The notes beneath the pieces are model-generated. The model was given only the letters and a program-made list of their open reading frames with translations. It did not search any database and was not told the DNA's origin. A stretch of 64,000 bases of DNA from Micromonospora violae (lineage in GTDB: Bacteria > Actinomycetota > Actinomycetes > Mycobacteriales > Micromonosporaceae), in the NCBI RefSeq assembly GCF_004217135.1, contig NZ_SHKK01000001.1, forward strand, positions 6,262,001-6,326,000. Direction: 5' to 3'. Positions within the stretch are counted from its first letter, which is position 1; the number at the start of each line of letters is the position of its first letter. This document shows, one piece after another, positions 44,063 to 53,400 of the stretch. The position numbers and the translations under genes were made by a program.

Positions 44063-45508
44063 ATGACTGGCAACTTCAGCGATTTCAAGGTGGCGGATCT
44101 GTCGTTGGCGGCCTTCGGGCGTAAGGAGATCGAGCTGGCCGAGCATGAGATGCCGGGTTTGATGTCGATCCGGAGGGAGTTCGCCTCGCGGCAGCCGTTG
44201 AAGGGTGCGCGGATCACCGGCTCGCTGCACATGACGATTCAGACGGCGGTGTTGATCGAGACGTTGGTGGCGCTCGGCGCGCAGGTCCGCTGGGCGTCCT
44301 GCAACATCTTCTCGACCCAGGATCACGCGGCGGCGGCGGTGGTGGTCGGCCCGACCGGCACGCCGGACGCGCCTGCGGGGGTGCCGGTCTACGCCTGGAA
44401 GGGCGAGACCCTCGACGAGTACTGGTGGTGCACCCAGCAGGTGCTGCTCTGGCCGGACGGGCAGGGCCCGAACATGATCCTCGACGATGGCGGCGACGCC
44501 ACCCTGCTGGTGCACAAGGGAGCCGAGTTCGAGGCGATCGGGGCGGTCCCGTCGCCGGAGAGCGCGGACTCCGAGGAGTACGAGGTCATCCTCGGTGTGT
44601 TGACCCGGTCGCTGCGGGAGGACAACCGCCGCTGGACGCGGGTCGCCGCCGGGATCAAGGGGGTGACCGAGGAGACCACCACCGGCGTGCACCGGCTCTA
44701 CGAGATGCAGCAGGCGGGCACCCTGCTCTTCCCGGCGATCAACGTGAACGACTCGGTGACCAAGAGCAAGTTCGACAACAAGTACGGCTGCCGCCACTCG
44801 TTGATCGACGGGATCAACCGGGCCACCGACGTCCTGATCGGCGGGAAGGTCGCCGTCGTGTTCGGCTACGGCGACGTGGGCAAGGGATGCGCCGAGAGTC
44901 TGCGTGGTCAGGGGGCGCGGGTCATCGTGACCGAGGTGGACCCGATCTGCGCCCTCCAGGCGGCGATGGACGGCTACCAGGTCGCGACCATCGACGACGT
45001 GGTCGAGACCGCGGACATCTTCGTGACCGCCACGGGCTGCTTCAGCGTGATCACCAACGAGCACATGGCGCGGATGAAGCACCAGGCGATCGTCGGGAAC
45101 ATCGGTCACTTCGACAACGAGATCGACATGGCCGGCCTCGCGAAACGCGACGACGTCGAACGGATCACCGTGAAGCCGCAGGTGGACGAGTGGCGGTTCG
45201 CGGACGGCCACTCGATCATCGTGCTGTCGGAGGGTCGGCTGCTGAACCTCGGCAACGCCACCGGGCATCCGAGCTTCGTGATGTCGAACAGCTTCGCCAA
45301 CCAGACCATCGCGCAGATCGAGCTGTTCACCAGCACCGACCAGTACCCCGTCGGGGTGCACACCCTCCCCAAACACCTGGACGAGAAGGTCGCCCGACTC
45401 CACCTCGCCGCGCTGGGTGTCCGCCTCACCGAGCTGACCAAGGAACAAGCCAACTACCTCGGCGTCCCGGTCGAAGGCCCCTACAAGCCCGACCACTACC
45501 GCTACTGA
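44063..45508 (+). CDS. ahcY: S-adenosylhomocysteine hydrolase
   Basis: A 481-residue AhcY. The N-terminal substrate domain ([39 protein letters not shown]), NAD-binding [15 protein letters not shown], catalytic Asp/Glu/Lys/His residues ([18 protein letters not shown]) and the C-terminal Lys/Tyr NAD tail (PYKPDHYRY) are complete. It splits SAH to adenosine and homocysteine, removing the inhibitory product of methyl transfer. ATG 44063, behind GGGGGAGG, is preferred to GTG 44045. With metK and the kinase that follows it forms a SAM-recycling set serving the methyltransferases. Confidence 0.96.
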   Translation: MTGNFSDFKVADLSLAAFGRKEIELAEHEMPGLMSIRREFASRQPLKGARITGSLHMTIQTAVLIETLVALGAQVRWASCNIFSTQDHAAAAVVVGPTGTPDAPAGVPVYAWKGETLDEYWWCTQQVLLWPDGQGPNMILDDGGDATLLVHKGAEFEAIGAVPSPESADSEEYEVILGVLTRSLREDNRRWTRVAAGIKGVTEETTTGVHRLYEMQQAGTLLFPAINVNDSVTKSKFDNKYGCRHSLIDGINRATDVLIGGKVAVVFGYGDVGKGCAESLRGQGARVIVTEVDPICALQAAMDGYQVATIDDVVETADIFVTATGCFSVITNEHMARMKHQAIVGNIGHFDNEIDMAGLAKRDDVERITVKPQVDEWRFADGHSIIVLSEGRLLNLGNATGHPSFVMSNSFANQTIAQIELFTSTDQYPVGVHTLPKHLDEKVARLHLAALGVRLTELTKEQANYLGVPVEGPYKPDHYRY

Positions 45509-45522
45509 GAGGGCCGTCCCGC

Positions 45523-46500
45523 ATGATCGCCGTATCTGGCTCGATCGCGACCGACCATCTGATGCGCTTCCCGGGGCGGTTCGCCGAGCAATTCATCGCC
45601 GGGAGCCTCGACACCGTCTCGCTCTCGTTCCTCGTCGACGATCTCGTCGTCCGACGCGGCGGGGTCGCGGCGAACATCGCCTACGGGCTCGCCCAACTCG
45701 GGCACCGGCCGGTGCTGCTCGGCGCGGTCGGCGGCGACTTCGGCGACTACCGCAGCTGGCTGGAGCGGCACGGGGTCGACTGCTCGGAGGTGCAGGTCAG
45801 CTCCGTCGCGCACACCGCCCGGTTCATCTGCACCACCGACACCGACCTCTGCCAGATCGCGTCGTTCTATCCCGGCGCGATGGGCGAGCCCGACCGGATC
45901 AGCCTCGACGGTGTGGCCGCCCGGGCCGGTGGGCTCGGGCTCGTCATCGTCGCCGCGGAGAACCCGGACACGATGCTCGCCCGCGCCGCCGCCTGCCGTC
46001 GACTGGGCCTGCCCTTCGCCGCCGACCCGTCGCAGCAGTTGGCCCGGATGCCGGCGGCCGACATCGAGGCGATGATCAACGGCGCTCGTTACCTGTTGAC
46101 GAACGAGTACGAGGCGGCGCTGCTGGAGTCGAAGACCGGGCTGAGCGAGGACGACATCCTGCGCCGGGTGGGTGCGCGGGTCGTGACCCTGGGCGCCAAC
46201 GGGGTACGGATCACCAGCCAGGACGGCGACGTCCTGGTGCCGGCGGCGCGGGTGGGTGGCATCGTCGACCCGACCGGTGTCGGCGACGGCTTCCGGGCCG
46301 GCTTCTTCGCCGCGCTCGCCGCCGACCTGCCCATCGAACGCGCCGCACAGGTGGGCTGCGTCCTGGCGGCACACGTGCTGGAGGTCGAGGGCCCGCAGGA
46401 ATACTCGGTGCACGCCGACGTCTTCCAGCGCCGCCTCGCCGAGTCCTACGGTCCGGACGCGGCAGTCGACGTACGCGCGCTGGGGTTGGTCCGGGTGTGA
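45523..46500 (+). CDS. PfkB family kinase, probable adenosine kinase
   Basis: A 325-residue ribokinase-fold sugar kinase. GSIATDHLMRFPG begins the fold, RRGGVAANIAYGLAQLG is PfkB signature 1 and DPTGVGDGFRAGFFAAL signature 2 with the catalytic Asp and anion hole. It lies 14 bases after ahcY. Adenosine released by AhcY must be removed to pull the reversible reaction, and AdoK enzymes of actinobacteria belong to this family, so phosphorylation of adenosine to AMP is the natural assignment. Ribokinase or another nucleoside kinase cannot be excluded. Confidence 0.88.
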   Translation: MIAVSGSIATDHLMRFPGRFAEQFIAGSLDTVSLSFLVDDLVVRRGGVAANIAYGLAQLGHRPVLLGAVGGDFGDYRSWLERHGVDCSEVQVSSVAHTARFICTTDTDLCQIASFYPGAMGEPDRISLDGVAARAGGLGLVIVAAENPDTMLARAAACRRLGLPFAADPSQQLARMPAADIEAMINGARYLLTNEYEAALLESKTGLSEDDILRRVGARVVTLGANGVRITSQDGDVLVPAARVGGIVDPTGVGDGFRAGFFAALAADLPIERAAQVGCVLAAHVLEVEGPQEYSVHADVFQRRLAESYGPDAAVDVRALGLVRV

Positions 46501-46582
46501 CCGGGCCGAACGGCGCGGTCGGGGTCAGTTCCGCGACCAGCGGCGGTGCGGCCCGGCCCGACCGAGCTGCTGAGGCGCCCGG

Positions 46583-47347
46583 TCAGCCCTGGTACGGCGG
46601 CGCCACTCCCCAACCCCAGTGCGGTACGGGGGCTCTGCGCGGCGGGGTCGCGCCGGGTTGCGAGTTGCTCAGCGCCAGCCGGGTGCCCCATTCGAGGTAG
46701 CCGACGAACGCGGCCCGGAACTCAGGGTCGGCGGGCAGGTCCACCTCGTCGGCGGCGTCCATCATCAGGTTGACCCAGCGCCGCCGCTGTGGCTCGGTGA
46801 TGGCCTTGCCGAGGTGGCGGCTCAGCATGGCCGGATAGCCGCCGCGCCTGGCGCTGTACGTCTCCGGGCCGCCGAAAACCTCGGCCAGCCATGTCGCCAC
46901 GTGCCGGGCGTGGTCGGGTTCCAACCCTGCGAACAGCGGCGCCAGCAGGTCGTCGGCGAGCACCAGTCGGTAGAACGCGTCGCACAGCCGGAGGAACGCG
47001 TCAGTACCGCCGGCCCATTCGTACAGCGTGGGTGGCGCGCCGCCGCCGGGCCCGGTGACGGGGGTCGGCGCGTAGTGGGTCATCTCCTCGATGTCCTGCA
47101 CGTAGGGGCGGATCTCGGCGAAGAACGCGGCGAAGTGCGGCCCGCCCCGAAAGCCGCGCAGGTGATCGTCGGCGGACGTCCAGGTGATGCGCAGGATGTA
47201 CCGGTCGGAATCCGCCACGCTGCGCATGAGTTCGTAGTCGACACACTGCGGTGCGGCGCGCAGCGCGGCGGCTGCCCGCTCGTACCCGGCCTCGAAACCG
47301 TCCAGCCGCTCGGGTGAGAGGCGGTACCTGATGTACTCGGTGACCAT
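46583..47347 (-). CDS. ABM monooxygenase-like domain fused to a group II truncated hemoglobin
   Basis: A 254-residue two-domain protein. Residues 1-95 form an ABM ferredoxin-like domain (VTEYIRYRLSPERLDGFEAGYERAA, DRYILRITWTSADDHLRGFR). Residues about 110-235 form a truncated hemoglobin (TLYEWAGGTDAFLRLCDAFYRLV, HARHVATWLAEVFGGPETYSARRGG, MLSRHLGKAI with the likely proximal His, and a final FVGYLEWGTRLAL helix). Heme-bound O2 or NO chemistry coupled to a quinol- or small-molecule-binding domain is the inference. It is divergent from an HxlR regulator across a perfect palindrome, a set-up typical for redox or electrophile responses. Confidence 0.87.
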   Translation of the reverse strand: MVTEYIRYRLSPERLDGFEAGYERAAAALRAAPQCVDYELMRSVADSDRYILRITWTSADDHLRGFRGGPHFAAFFAEIRPYVQDIEEMTHYAPTPVTGPGGGAPPTLYEWAGGTDAFLRLCDAFYRLVLADDLLAPLFAGLEPDHARHVATWLAEVFGGPETYSARRGGYPAMLSRHLGKAITEPQRRRWVNLMMDAADEVDLPADPEFRAAFVGYLEWGTRLALSNSQPGATPPRRAPVPHWGWGVAPPYQG

Positions 47348-47382
47348 GGGACCAGCTCAACACGTCCGAATGCCATGATCAA

Positions 47383-47404
47383 GTACGCACCGATCGGTGC
47401 GTAC
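47383..47404. promoter_or_regulatory. 22-bp perfect palindrome, HxlR operator
   Basis: Arms GTACGCACCGA (47383-47393) and TCGGTGCGTAC (47394-47404) are exact reverse complements. The site lies midway between the divergent ABM-globin gene (start 47347) and the HxlR gene (start 47422). GTAC-bounded palindromes are known for HxlR/YodB-type regulators. Confidence 0.85.
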
Positions 47405-47421
47405 CCGGCGAGGAGGTGGCC

Positions 47422-47778
47422 ATGGCCGAGCGGTACCGCTGCCCGGTGGAGTTGACCGTCGATCTGCTCGGCGGCAAGTGGCGCACGGTGATTCTGGCGT
47501 ACCTCAAGGAGGGCGTGCACCGGTACGGGGAGCTGCGCCGGCGTCTGCCCGGCGTGAGCGAGAAGATGCTGACCCAGCGGCTCCGGGAGCTCGAAGCGGA
47601 CGGCCTCGTCGCACGGCACGACCACCACACCGTCCCGCCGCACGTCGAGTACCGCCTGACGGACGAGGGTCGCAGCCTGGCACCGGTCCTTCAGGCGCTC
47701 TACGACTGGGGCACCGAACGGGCCGCCCGCTCCGGCACGCCGATCGACGACCCGGTGCCGCGGCCCGATCTCCGCTGA
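47422..47778 (+). CDS. HxlR family transcriptional regulator
   Basis: A 118-residue winged-helix regulator: CPVELTVDLLGGKWRTVILAYL, then RYGELRRRLPGVSEKMLTQRLRELEADGLVAR and wing HVEYRLTDEGRSLAPVL. The single Cys near the N-terminus (RYRCPVEL) is the conserved redox- or electrophile-sensing Cys of this family, as in YodB and HypR. ATG 47422 stands 5 bases after AGGAGG; GTG 47416 lies within it. It likely controls itself and the divergent ABM-globin gene through the palindrome between them. Confidence 0.9.
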   Translation: MAERYRCPVELTVDLLGGKWRTVILAYLKEGVHRYGELRRRLPGVSEKMLTQRLRELEADGLVARHDHHTVPPHVEYRLTDEGRSLAPVLQALYDWGTERAARSGTPIDDPVPRPDLR

Positions 47779-47836
47779 TTGACGCATCGACCGCTCTGAA
47801 CGTCTTGGCAGTGACGCGCGCCTCCGCTACCGTCCA

Positions 47837-47850
47837 TGGGAACGCTCCCA
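47837..47850. promoter_or_regulatory. CelR/CebR-type operator
   Basis: TGGGAACGCTCCCA differs by one base from the TGGGAGCGCTCCCA site bound by LacI-family cellulose-utilisation repressors (CelR, CebR) of actinobacteria. It lies 40 bases before the GH6 start, so cello-oligosaccharides should induce the gene. Confidence 0.9.
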
Positions 47851-47890
47851 CAAACTTGGATACATGGATGTGATCAGGAGGCAACACGTC

Positions 47891-49255
47891 GTGGCTACCC
47901 TCTCCTCGCTCCGCCGCAGATCGGTGGCCGCCAGCGTGGCGGCTGTCGCGGGCGCCGCCGCCGTCGGCGTCTGCCTCACCGTCGGCAGCGCCTCAGCCGG
48001 CACCGTGTCCGGGTCGCTCTACCGCGACCCGAACTCCGCCGTCGTCCGCTGGGTCGCCGCCAACCCCGGCGACTCGCGGACCGCCGTCATCCGCGACAAG
48101 ATCGCGAGTCAGCCGCAGGCCCGCTGGTTCGCCAACTTCAACCCGTCGACGGTGCAGTCCGAGGTCTCCGGGTTCATCGGCGCCGCCAACGCGGCGCAGC
48201 AGATCCCGGTGCTGGCGGTCTACGAGATCACCAACCGGGACTGCGGCGGGGCCAGCGCTGGTGGGGCGCCGGACCTCAACCAGTACCAGACGTGGGTGTC
48301 CAACTTCGCCAGGGGACTGGGCAACCAGACCGTCCTGATCATCCTGGAGACCGACTCGCTCGCCCTGCTGACGTGCCTGAGCCCCGCTGAGATCAACGCC
48401 CGCAACCAGGCGATCTCGACGGCCACCCAAACCATCAAATCGGCCAACCCCAACGCCAAGGTGTACCTCGACGCTGGCCACTCCACCTGGAACAGCGCCG
48501 GTGAGACGGCCAACCGGCTCCGGGCGGCCGGCGTGCAGTACGCCGACGGCTTCTTCAGCAACGTGTCGAACTACAACTCCACCTCCAACGAGGCGAACTT
48601 CGGCCGGGCGGTCATCTCCGCCCTCAACGGCATGGGCATCCAGGGCAAGCGCCAGGTCATCGACACCAGCCGCAACGGCGGCGCCAGCGGGGACTGGTGC
48701 GGTGACGACAACACCGACCGGCGCATCGGGCAGTACCCGACGACGAACACCGGCGACGTCAACATCGACGCGTACCTGTGGGTGAAGCCGCCGGGTGAGG
48801 CCGACGGCTGCCGCTACACGGCCGGTTCGTTCCAGCCCGAACTGGCCTTCAGCCTGGCCAACGGCGCGCCCAACCCGCCCACCACCACGCCGCCGACGAC
48901 CACTCCGCCCACCACTCCGCCGACAACCCCGCCGACCACTCCGCCGACCACTCCGCCGGCCGGCGACGGCTGCTCCGCGTCGGTGGAGCTCAACCAGTGG
49001 TCCGGAGGCTTCACCGCGAACGTGACGGTCACCGCCGGTCAGTCGGACATCAACGGCTGGACCGTGACCGTCAACCTGCCCGGCGGCTCCGCGGTCACCA
49101 ACACCTGGAACGCCCAGGCCAGCGGCAGCAGCGGCACCGTCCGATTCGCCAACGTGAGCTACAACGGACGCGTCCTCGGCCGGCAGTCGACCAACTTCGG
49201 CTTCCAGGGCACCGGCACCGGCCCGGGCGTGTCGGCGAACTGCGTGACCAGCTGA
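47891..49255 (+). CDS. Secreted GH6 cellulase with CBM2
   Basis: A 454-residue exported enzyme: signal peptide (RRRSVAASVAAVAGAAAVGVC, cleaved near SASAG), GH6 catalytic domain (VLAVYEITNRDC, IILETDSLALLTCL with the catalytic-acid Asp region, VYLDAGHSTW, VIDTSRNG, DAYLWVKPPGEADG), a TPP-rich linker at about 48880-48960, and a CBM2 (CSASVELNQWSGGFTANV onward). It hydrolyses beta-1,4-glucan, probably as endoglucanase. GTG 47891 lies 9 bases after AGGAGG; an ATG at 47864 has no ribosome site and falls close to the expected transcript start. Confidence 0.92.
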   Translation: MATLSSLRRRSVAASVAAVAGAAAVGVCLTVGSASAGTVSGSLYRDPNSAVVRWVAANPGDSRTAVIRDKIASQPQARWFANFNPSTVQSEVSGFIGAANAAQQIPVLAVYEITNRDCGGASAGGAPDLNQYQTWVSNFARGLGNQTVLIILETDSLALLTCLSPAEINARNQAISTATQTIKSANPNAKVYLDAGHSTWNSAGETANRLRAAGVQYADGFFSNVSNYNSTSNEANFGRAVISALNGMGIQGKRQVIDTSRNGGASGDWCGDDNTDRRIGQYPTTNTGDVNIDAYLWVKPPGEADGCRYTAGSFQPELAFSLANGAPNPPTTTPPTTTPPTTPPTTPPTTPPTTPPAGDGCSASVELNQWSGGFTANVTVTAGQSDINGWTVTVNLPGGSAVTNTWNAQASGSSGTVRFANVSYNGRVLGRQSTNFGFQGTGTGPGVSANCVTS

Positions 49256-49268
49256 CACCCATCCGATG

Positions 49269-49313
49269 CAGGAGGCCCGGCTCGGAGATCCACCCTCCGC
49301 GCCGGGCCTCCTG
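49269..49313. terminator. Strong hairpin terminator
   Basis: A 13-bp stem (49269-49281 with 49301-49313) encloses an inner 5-bp stem (CGGAG 49283-49287 with CTCCG 49295-49299), shortly after the GH6 stop. Confidence 0.9.
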
Positions 49314-49463
49314 GCGTCGAAACCCCGGCTCGTCAGCACAATGGCGCCTGCGCGCGTCGGGCCCGGTAGGGCAATATCTCTTGCGTCATGGGCTGCTGCT
49401 CCGTGAAGCGGCAGGCGGGCAGGCGACGACAGTCGTCGACCCAAGCGGCATCCGGGGAGCGCA

Positions 49464-50000
49464 ATGGTGACCGAACATGTCCGGGATGCGGCGGTGACGG
49501 CGTTCGTCTTCGGGTTCTTCGCGTCCAGTTGGTTCGGCTGGGCACAGGAGGCGCCACCGAGACGCTGGCGGCCGGTGCTCATCGCCGGTTCGGTTCTCGC
49601 ACTGCTCACCGCTGCCGCCGGGGTGTTCCTCGGTTGGAGTCACCGATCCGACGGCACGGTCTTCGACGCCGACACCAGCCGAACCTTCGGCATCATCGTC
49701 GGTATCGAATTCGGGTTCGCCGCGCTCGGTGCCGGAGCGCTCACCCTGCTGCGGCGCGGTGAGCTGATCGCCCCCTGGGTCGCCCTCGTGGTGGGCGTGC
49801 ACCTCTTCCCCGTGGCGGCGCTGCTCGACTACCCACTGATCCACGTCGTTGGCGTGCTGGTCACTGTGGTGGCGATCGCGGCCATCTTCGTGGCCCGGGC
49901 CCGCGCCCTGACGGTAAGCGCGGTGGTCGGGCTCGGCACCGGCGTGGTGCTCCTGGTCGCCGCGGTGTCCTCGCTCCTCATCGCCCTGCTCGCCTACTGA
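49464..50000 (+). CDS. Small multi-pass membrane protein, function unknown
   Basis: A 178-residue hydrophobic protein with about six membrane segments (AAVTAFVFGFFASSWFGWA, PVLIAGSVLALLTAAAGVFLG, FGIIVGIEFGFAALGAGAL, PWVALVVGVHLFPVAALL, VVGVLVTVVAIAAIFVA, VVGLGTGVVLLVAAVSSLL). No conserved motif with known function was recognised. GGGGAG precedes ATG 49464. It stands alone between two terminators. Confidence 0.7.
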   Translation: MVTEHVRDAAVTAFVFGFFASSWFGWAQEAPPRRWRPVLIAGSVLALLTAAAGVFLGWSHRSDGTVFDADTSRTFGIIVGIEFGFAALGAGALTLLRRGELIAPWVALVVGVHLFPVAALLDYPLIHVVGVLVTVVAIAAIFVARARALTVSAVVGLGTGVVLLVAAVSSLLIALLAY

Positions 50001-50024
50001 GACCGACTGCCGTCGAGGCATTCC

Positions 50025-50050
50025 GGCTCAGCCGTCCATGCGGCTGAGCC
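50025..50050. terminator. Hairpin terminator
   Basis: GGCTCAGCCG (50025-50034) pairs perfectly with CGGCTGAGCC (50041-50050) around a 6-base loop, 25 bases after the membrane protein stop. Confidence 0.85.
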
Positions 50051-50471
50051 GCGTTCGATCTGCTTGAATGCGGGCCCTCGGAGGTCGCTCTGCAGGCAGG
50101 TGACCTGCAACTTTTCTCCTTCTAGGCACCCCGGTCGCACGGGTGTGTCGCTGTGATCGCCTGCTGAAGCTCAGCGCAAGTGCATAAGCGCTGCTCAGCC
50201 TCACTTCCCACGGAGCGCCGGGTTGGCCTCATGCGACGTGGCACGCCCGATTCCGACGCCGGGCCTCGCTGTGAGACACGGCCAGCAGGACTGGACGAGC
50301 GGTACGAGGACCTATCTGGTTACTGCCGTTTTAGTGCATCTTGTCGGTTTGAAGCATGTTTGCACCGCTACACTCCGGTCCGAGGCTTCTGGGTTGCTCA
50401 TCGCGAGCGTCGGTGCAGCTTTCGCGTTCTGAATCTCTGCCCGCTGGCGGGCTTTATTGGTGGGGGAATCC
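50051..50471. other. Long intergenic leader of the LPXTG protein gene
   Basis: About 420 bases of lower GC content without a supported gene. A bulged hairpin can form between 50164-50177 and 50188-50198. TACACT at 50369-50374 is a possible -10. An open frame from 50180 runs into the next gene in the wrong frame and looks spurious. No known riboswitch was recognised. Confidence 0.35.
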
Positions 50472-53400
50472 GTGTCGAGATCCGTTTGGCTCGCGTATCG
50501 CGTGCGTCGTCGGTCCACTGCGATGCTGATGGCGGGGGCCGTCGCCGCTACGACCATCCTTGTCGGCGTCGCGGGGGCGCCGGCCTGGGCCCAGTCTCCG
50601 GTGCCGTTGGGGACTGCCGAGACCTACGGGGTGTTGGCCGGTCAGGCCGTCACCGACGTTCCGCCCCCCGTCGGTCCTTCGGTCATCAACGGGGACCTGG
50701 GCGTCTGGCCGGGCACGTCGGTCACCGGGGCTCCCGTGGTAAACGGCGCCACGCACATCGGCGACGCAGAAGCGATGCAGGCCCAGTCCGATCTGACCAC
50801 GGCGTACAACTTCGCCGCGGCCGAGCCCACGACCAGCACGGTGGGCGAACTCGGCGGGCAAACCCTGGTCGCCGGGGTGTACACGTCACCCGCCACCATG
50901 TCTCTGACCGGCACCGTCACGTTGGACGGGCAGAACGATCCCAACTCGGTGTTCATCTTCCAAGCGGGGTCCGATCTGATCACCGCGGTTGACAGCCGGG
51001 TCAGCCTGGTCAACGGCGCCCAGGCGTGCAACGTGTTCTGGCAGGTCAGCAGCTCGGCGACCCTGAACACCCGGACCGTCTTCGTCGGAAGCATCCTGGC
51101 GCTGCAGTCGGCGACTCTGGGTGAGGGAGCCACCGTCGCCGGACGGGTACTGGCCCGCAACGGCGCCGTCACGCTGATCCACAACACGATCACGCGACCG
51201 TTCTGTGCCGCATCCATCGCGCCCCCGACCATCTCGAAGGCCTTCGAAGCTGCGACGATCCCGGTTGGCGGGACGACGTCGTTAAGTTTCACTCTCACCA
51301 ACCCCAACGCGGGTACTGCGTTGACCGGGGTCAATTTCACCGATGCGCTACCCGCCGGGCTGGTGGTGGCCACTCCGAATGGCCTGACTGGTTCGTGCGG
51401 TGGTGGCACGATCGCCGCGACGGCCGGTGGTGGCAGCATCAGCCTGTCTGGTGCGACGCTGCCGGCTGGTGGGAGTTGCACGTTCTCGGTGAACGTCACC
51501 GCTACGACCAGCGGTACGAAGGTCAACACGACAAGTCCGGTGGACTCGAACGAGAGCGGCCCGGGCGCCGTCGCGTCGGCAACCGTCACGGTCGGCGCGG
51601 AGGTCGTCGCGCCACCGACGATCGCCAAGGCTTTCGATGACGCGACCATTCCGGTTGGCGGGACGACCGCGCTGGGTTTCAGCCTCACCAACCCCAACGC
51701 GGATACGTCATTGACCGGGGTCGGTTTCACTGACGCGCTGCCTGCGGGGTTGGTGGTGGCCACTCCGAATGGTCTGACTGGTTCGTGCGGTGGTGGCACG
51801 ATCACCGCGACGGCCGGCAGTGGCAGCATCAGTTTGGCTGGCGCGACGTTGCCGGCTGGTGGGAGTTGCACGTTTTCGGTGAACGTCACCGCTACGACCA
51901 GCGGTACGAAGGTCAACACGACAAGTCCGGTGGACTCGAACGAGAGCGGCCCGGGCGCCGTCGCGTCGGCAACCGTCACGGTCGCCGTCGCCACACCACC
52001 GACGATCTCCAAAGCCTTCGAGGCCACGACCATCGCCGCGGACGGGACGACATCGCTGAGCTTCACCCTCAGCAACCCCAACGCGAGCACGCCGCTGACC
52101 GGAGTCAATTTCACCGATGCGCTGCCTGCGGGGTTGGTGGTGGCCACTCCGAATGGTCTGACTGGTTCGTGCGGTGGTGGCACGATCACCGCCACTGCCG
52201 GCAGTAGCAGCATCAGTCTGGCTGGCGCGACGTTGCCGGCTGGTGGGAGTTGCACGTTCTCGGTGAACGTCACCGGCACGACCAGCGGTACGAAGGTCAA
52301 CACGACAAGTCCGGTGGACTCGAACGAGAGCGGCCCGGGCACCCCCGCCGCGGCGAGCATCACCGTCAGGGTTGCGGAAGCACCGACAATCGCCAAGGCA
52401 TTCCAGGACCCCACCATCCCGCTCAACGGAACGACGGCGCTGGAGTTCACCCTTACCAACCCCAACGCGAACACGACGCTGACCGGTGTCAGCTTCGTCG
52501 ACAACCTTCCTGCGGGGCTGGTGGTCGCCACTCCCAATGGCGCGGAGACCGACTGCGCCTCCGGCACGATCACTGCGACTGCCGGGAGCAGCACCATCAG
52601 CCTGTTCGGCGCCACCCTGCCGGCCAACGCAAGCTGCACCGTGTCAGTCAACGTCACCGGCACAACCACCGGAACGAAGGTCAATACCACCACCGCCGTC
52701 ACCTCGGTTCAGAGTGGTCCGGGCGCCCCTGCCTCGGCAACCGTCACCGTCGGCGCGGCGGTCGTCGCGCCACCGACGATCGCCAAGGCTTTCGATGACG
52801 CGACCATTCCGGTTGGCGGGACGACCGCGCTGGGTTTCACCCTCAGCAACCCCAACGCGGATACGCCGCTGACCGGGGTCGGTTTCACTGACGCGCTGCC
52901 TGCGGGGTTGGTGGTGGCCACTCCGAATGGTCTGATTGGTTCGTGCGGTGGTGGCACGATCACCGCCACTGCCGGTAGCAGCAGCATCAGTCTGGCTGGC
53001 GCGACGTTGCCGGGTGGCGGGAGCTGCACGTTCTCGGTGAACGTCACCGCTACGACCAGCGGAACGAAGGTCAACACGAGCGGCCCGGTGGACTCGAACG
53101 AGAGCGGCCCCGGTGCTCCTGCCTCGGCAAGCATCACAGTCGGCGCCGTCGCAGCACCGTTGCTCGCCAAGGCATTCCGGGACGACACCATCCCCCTGAA
53201 CGGGACGACGTCCCTGCGCTTCACCCTCCGCAACCCCAACCCGGCGACGTCGCTGACCGGAGTCGGTTTCGTCGACAACCTGCCTTCGGGTCTGGTAGTC
53301 GCCAATCCCAACGCCGCGCAGACCAACTGCGCCTCCGGCACGGTCACCGCGACGTCCGGCGGCAGCAGCATCAGCCTGGCCGGAGCCACCCTGCCCGCCA

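Noticed and set aside
48880..48960. Thr/Pro-coding tandem repeat in the GH6 gene as a separate element
   Set aside because: It is the ordinary flexible linker between catalytic domain and CBM2; noted in the gene entry.
50180..50992. 270-codon ORF overlapping the start of the LPXTG gene
   Set aside because: Wrong frame relative to the signal peptide and DUF3494 domain; Arg/His-rich shadow translation.
50642..52702. Very long minus-strand open frame opposite the repeat protein
   Set aside because: It is the antisense of a high-GC repetitive gene; the plus strand has a signal peptide, known domains and a sortase signal, and the minus translation matches nothing recognisable.
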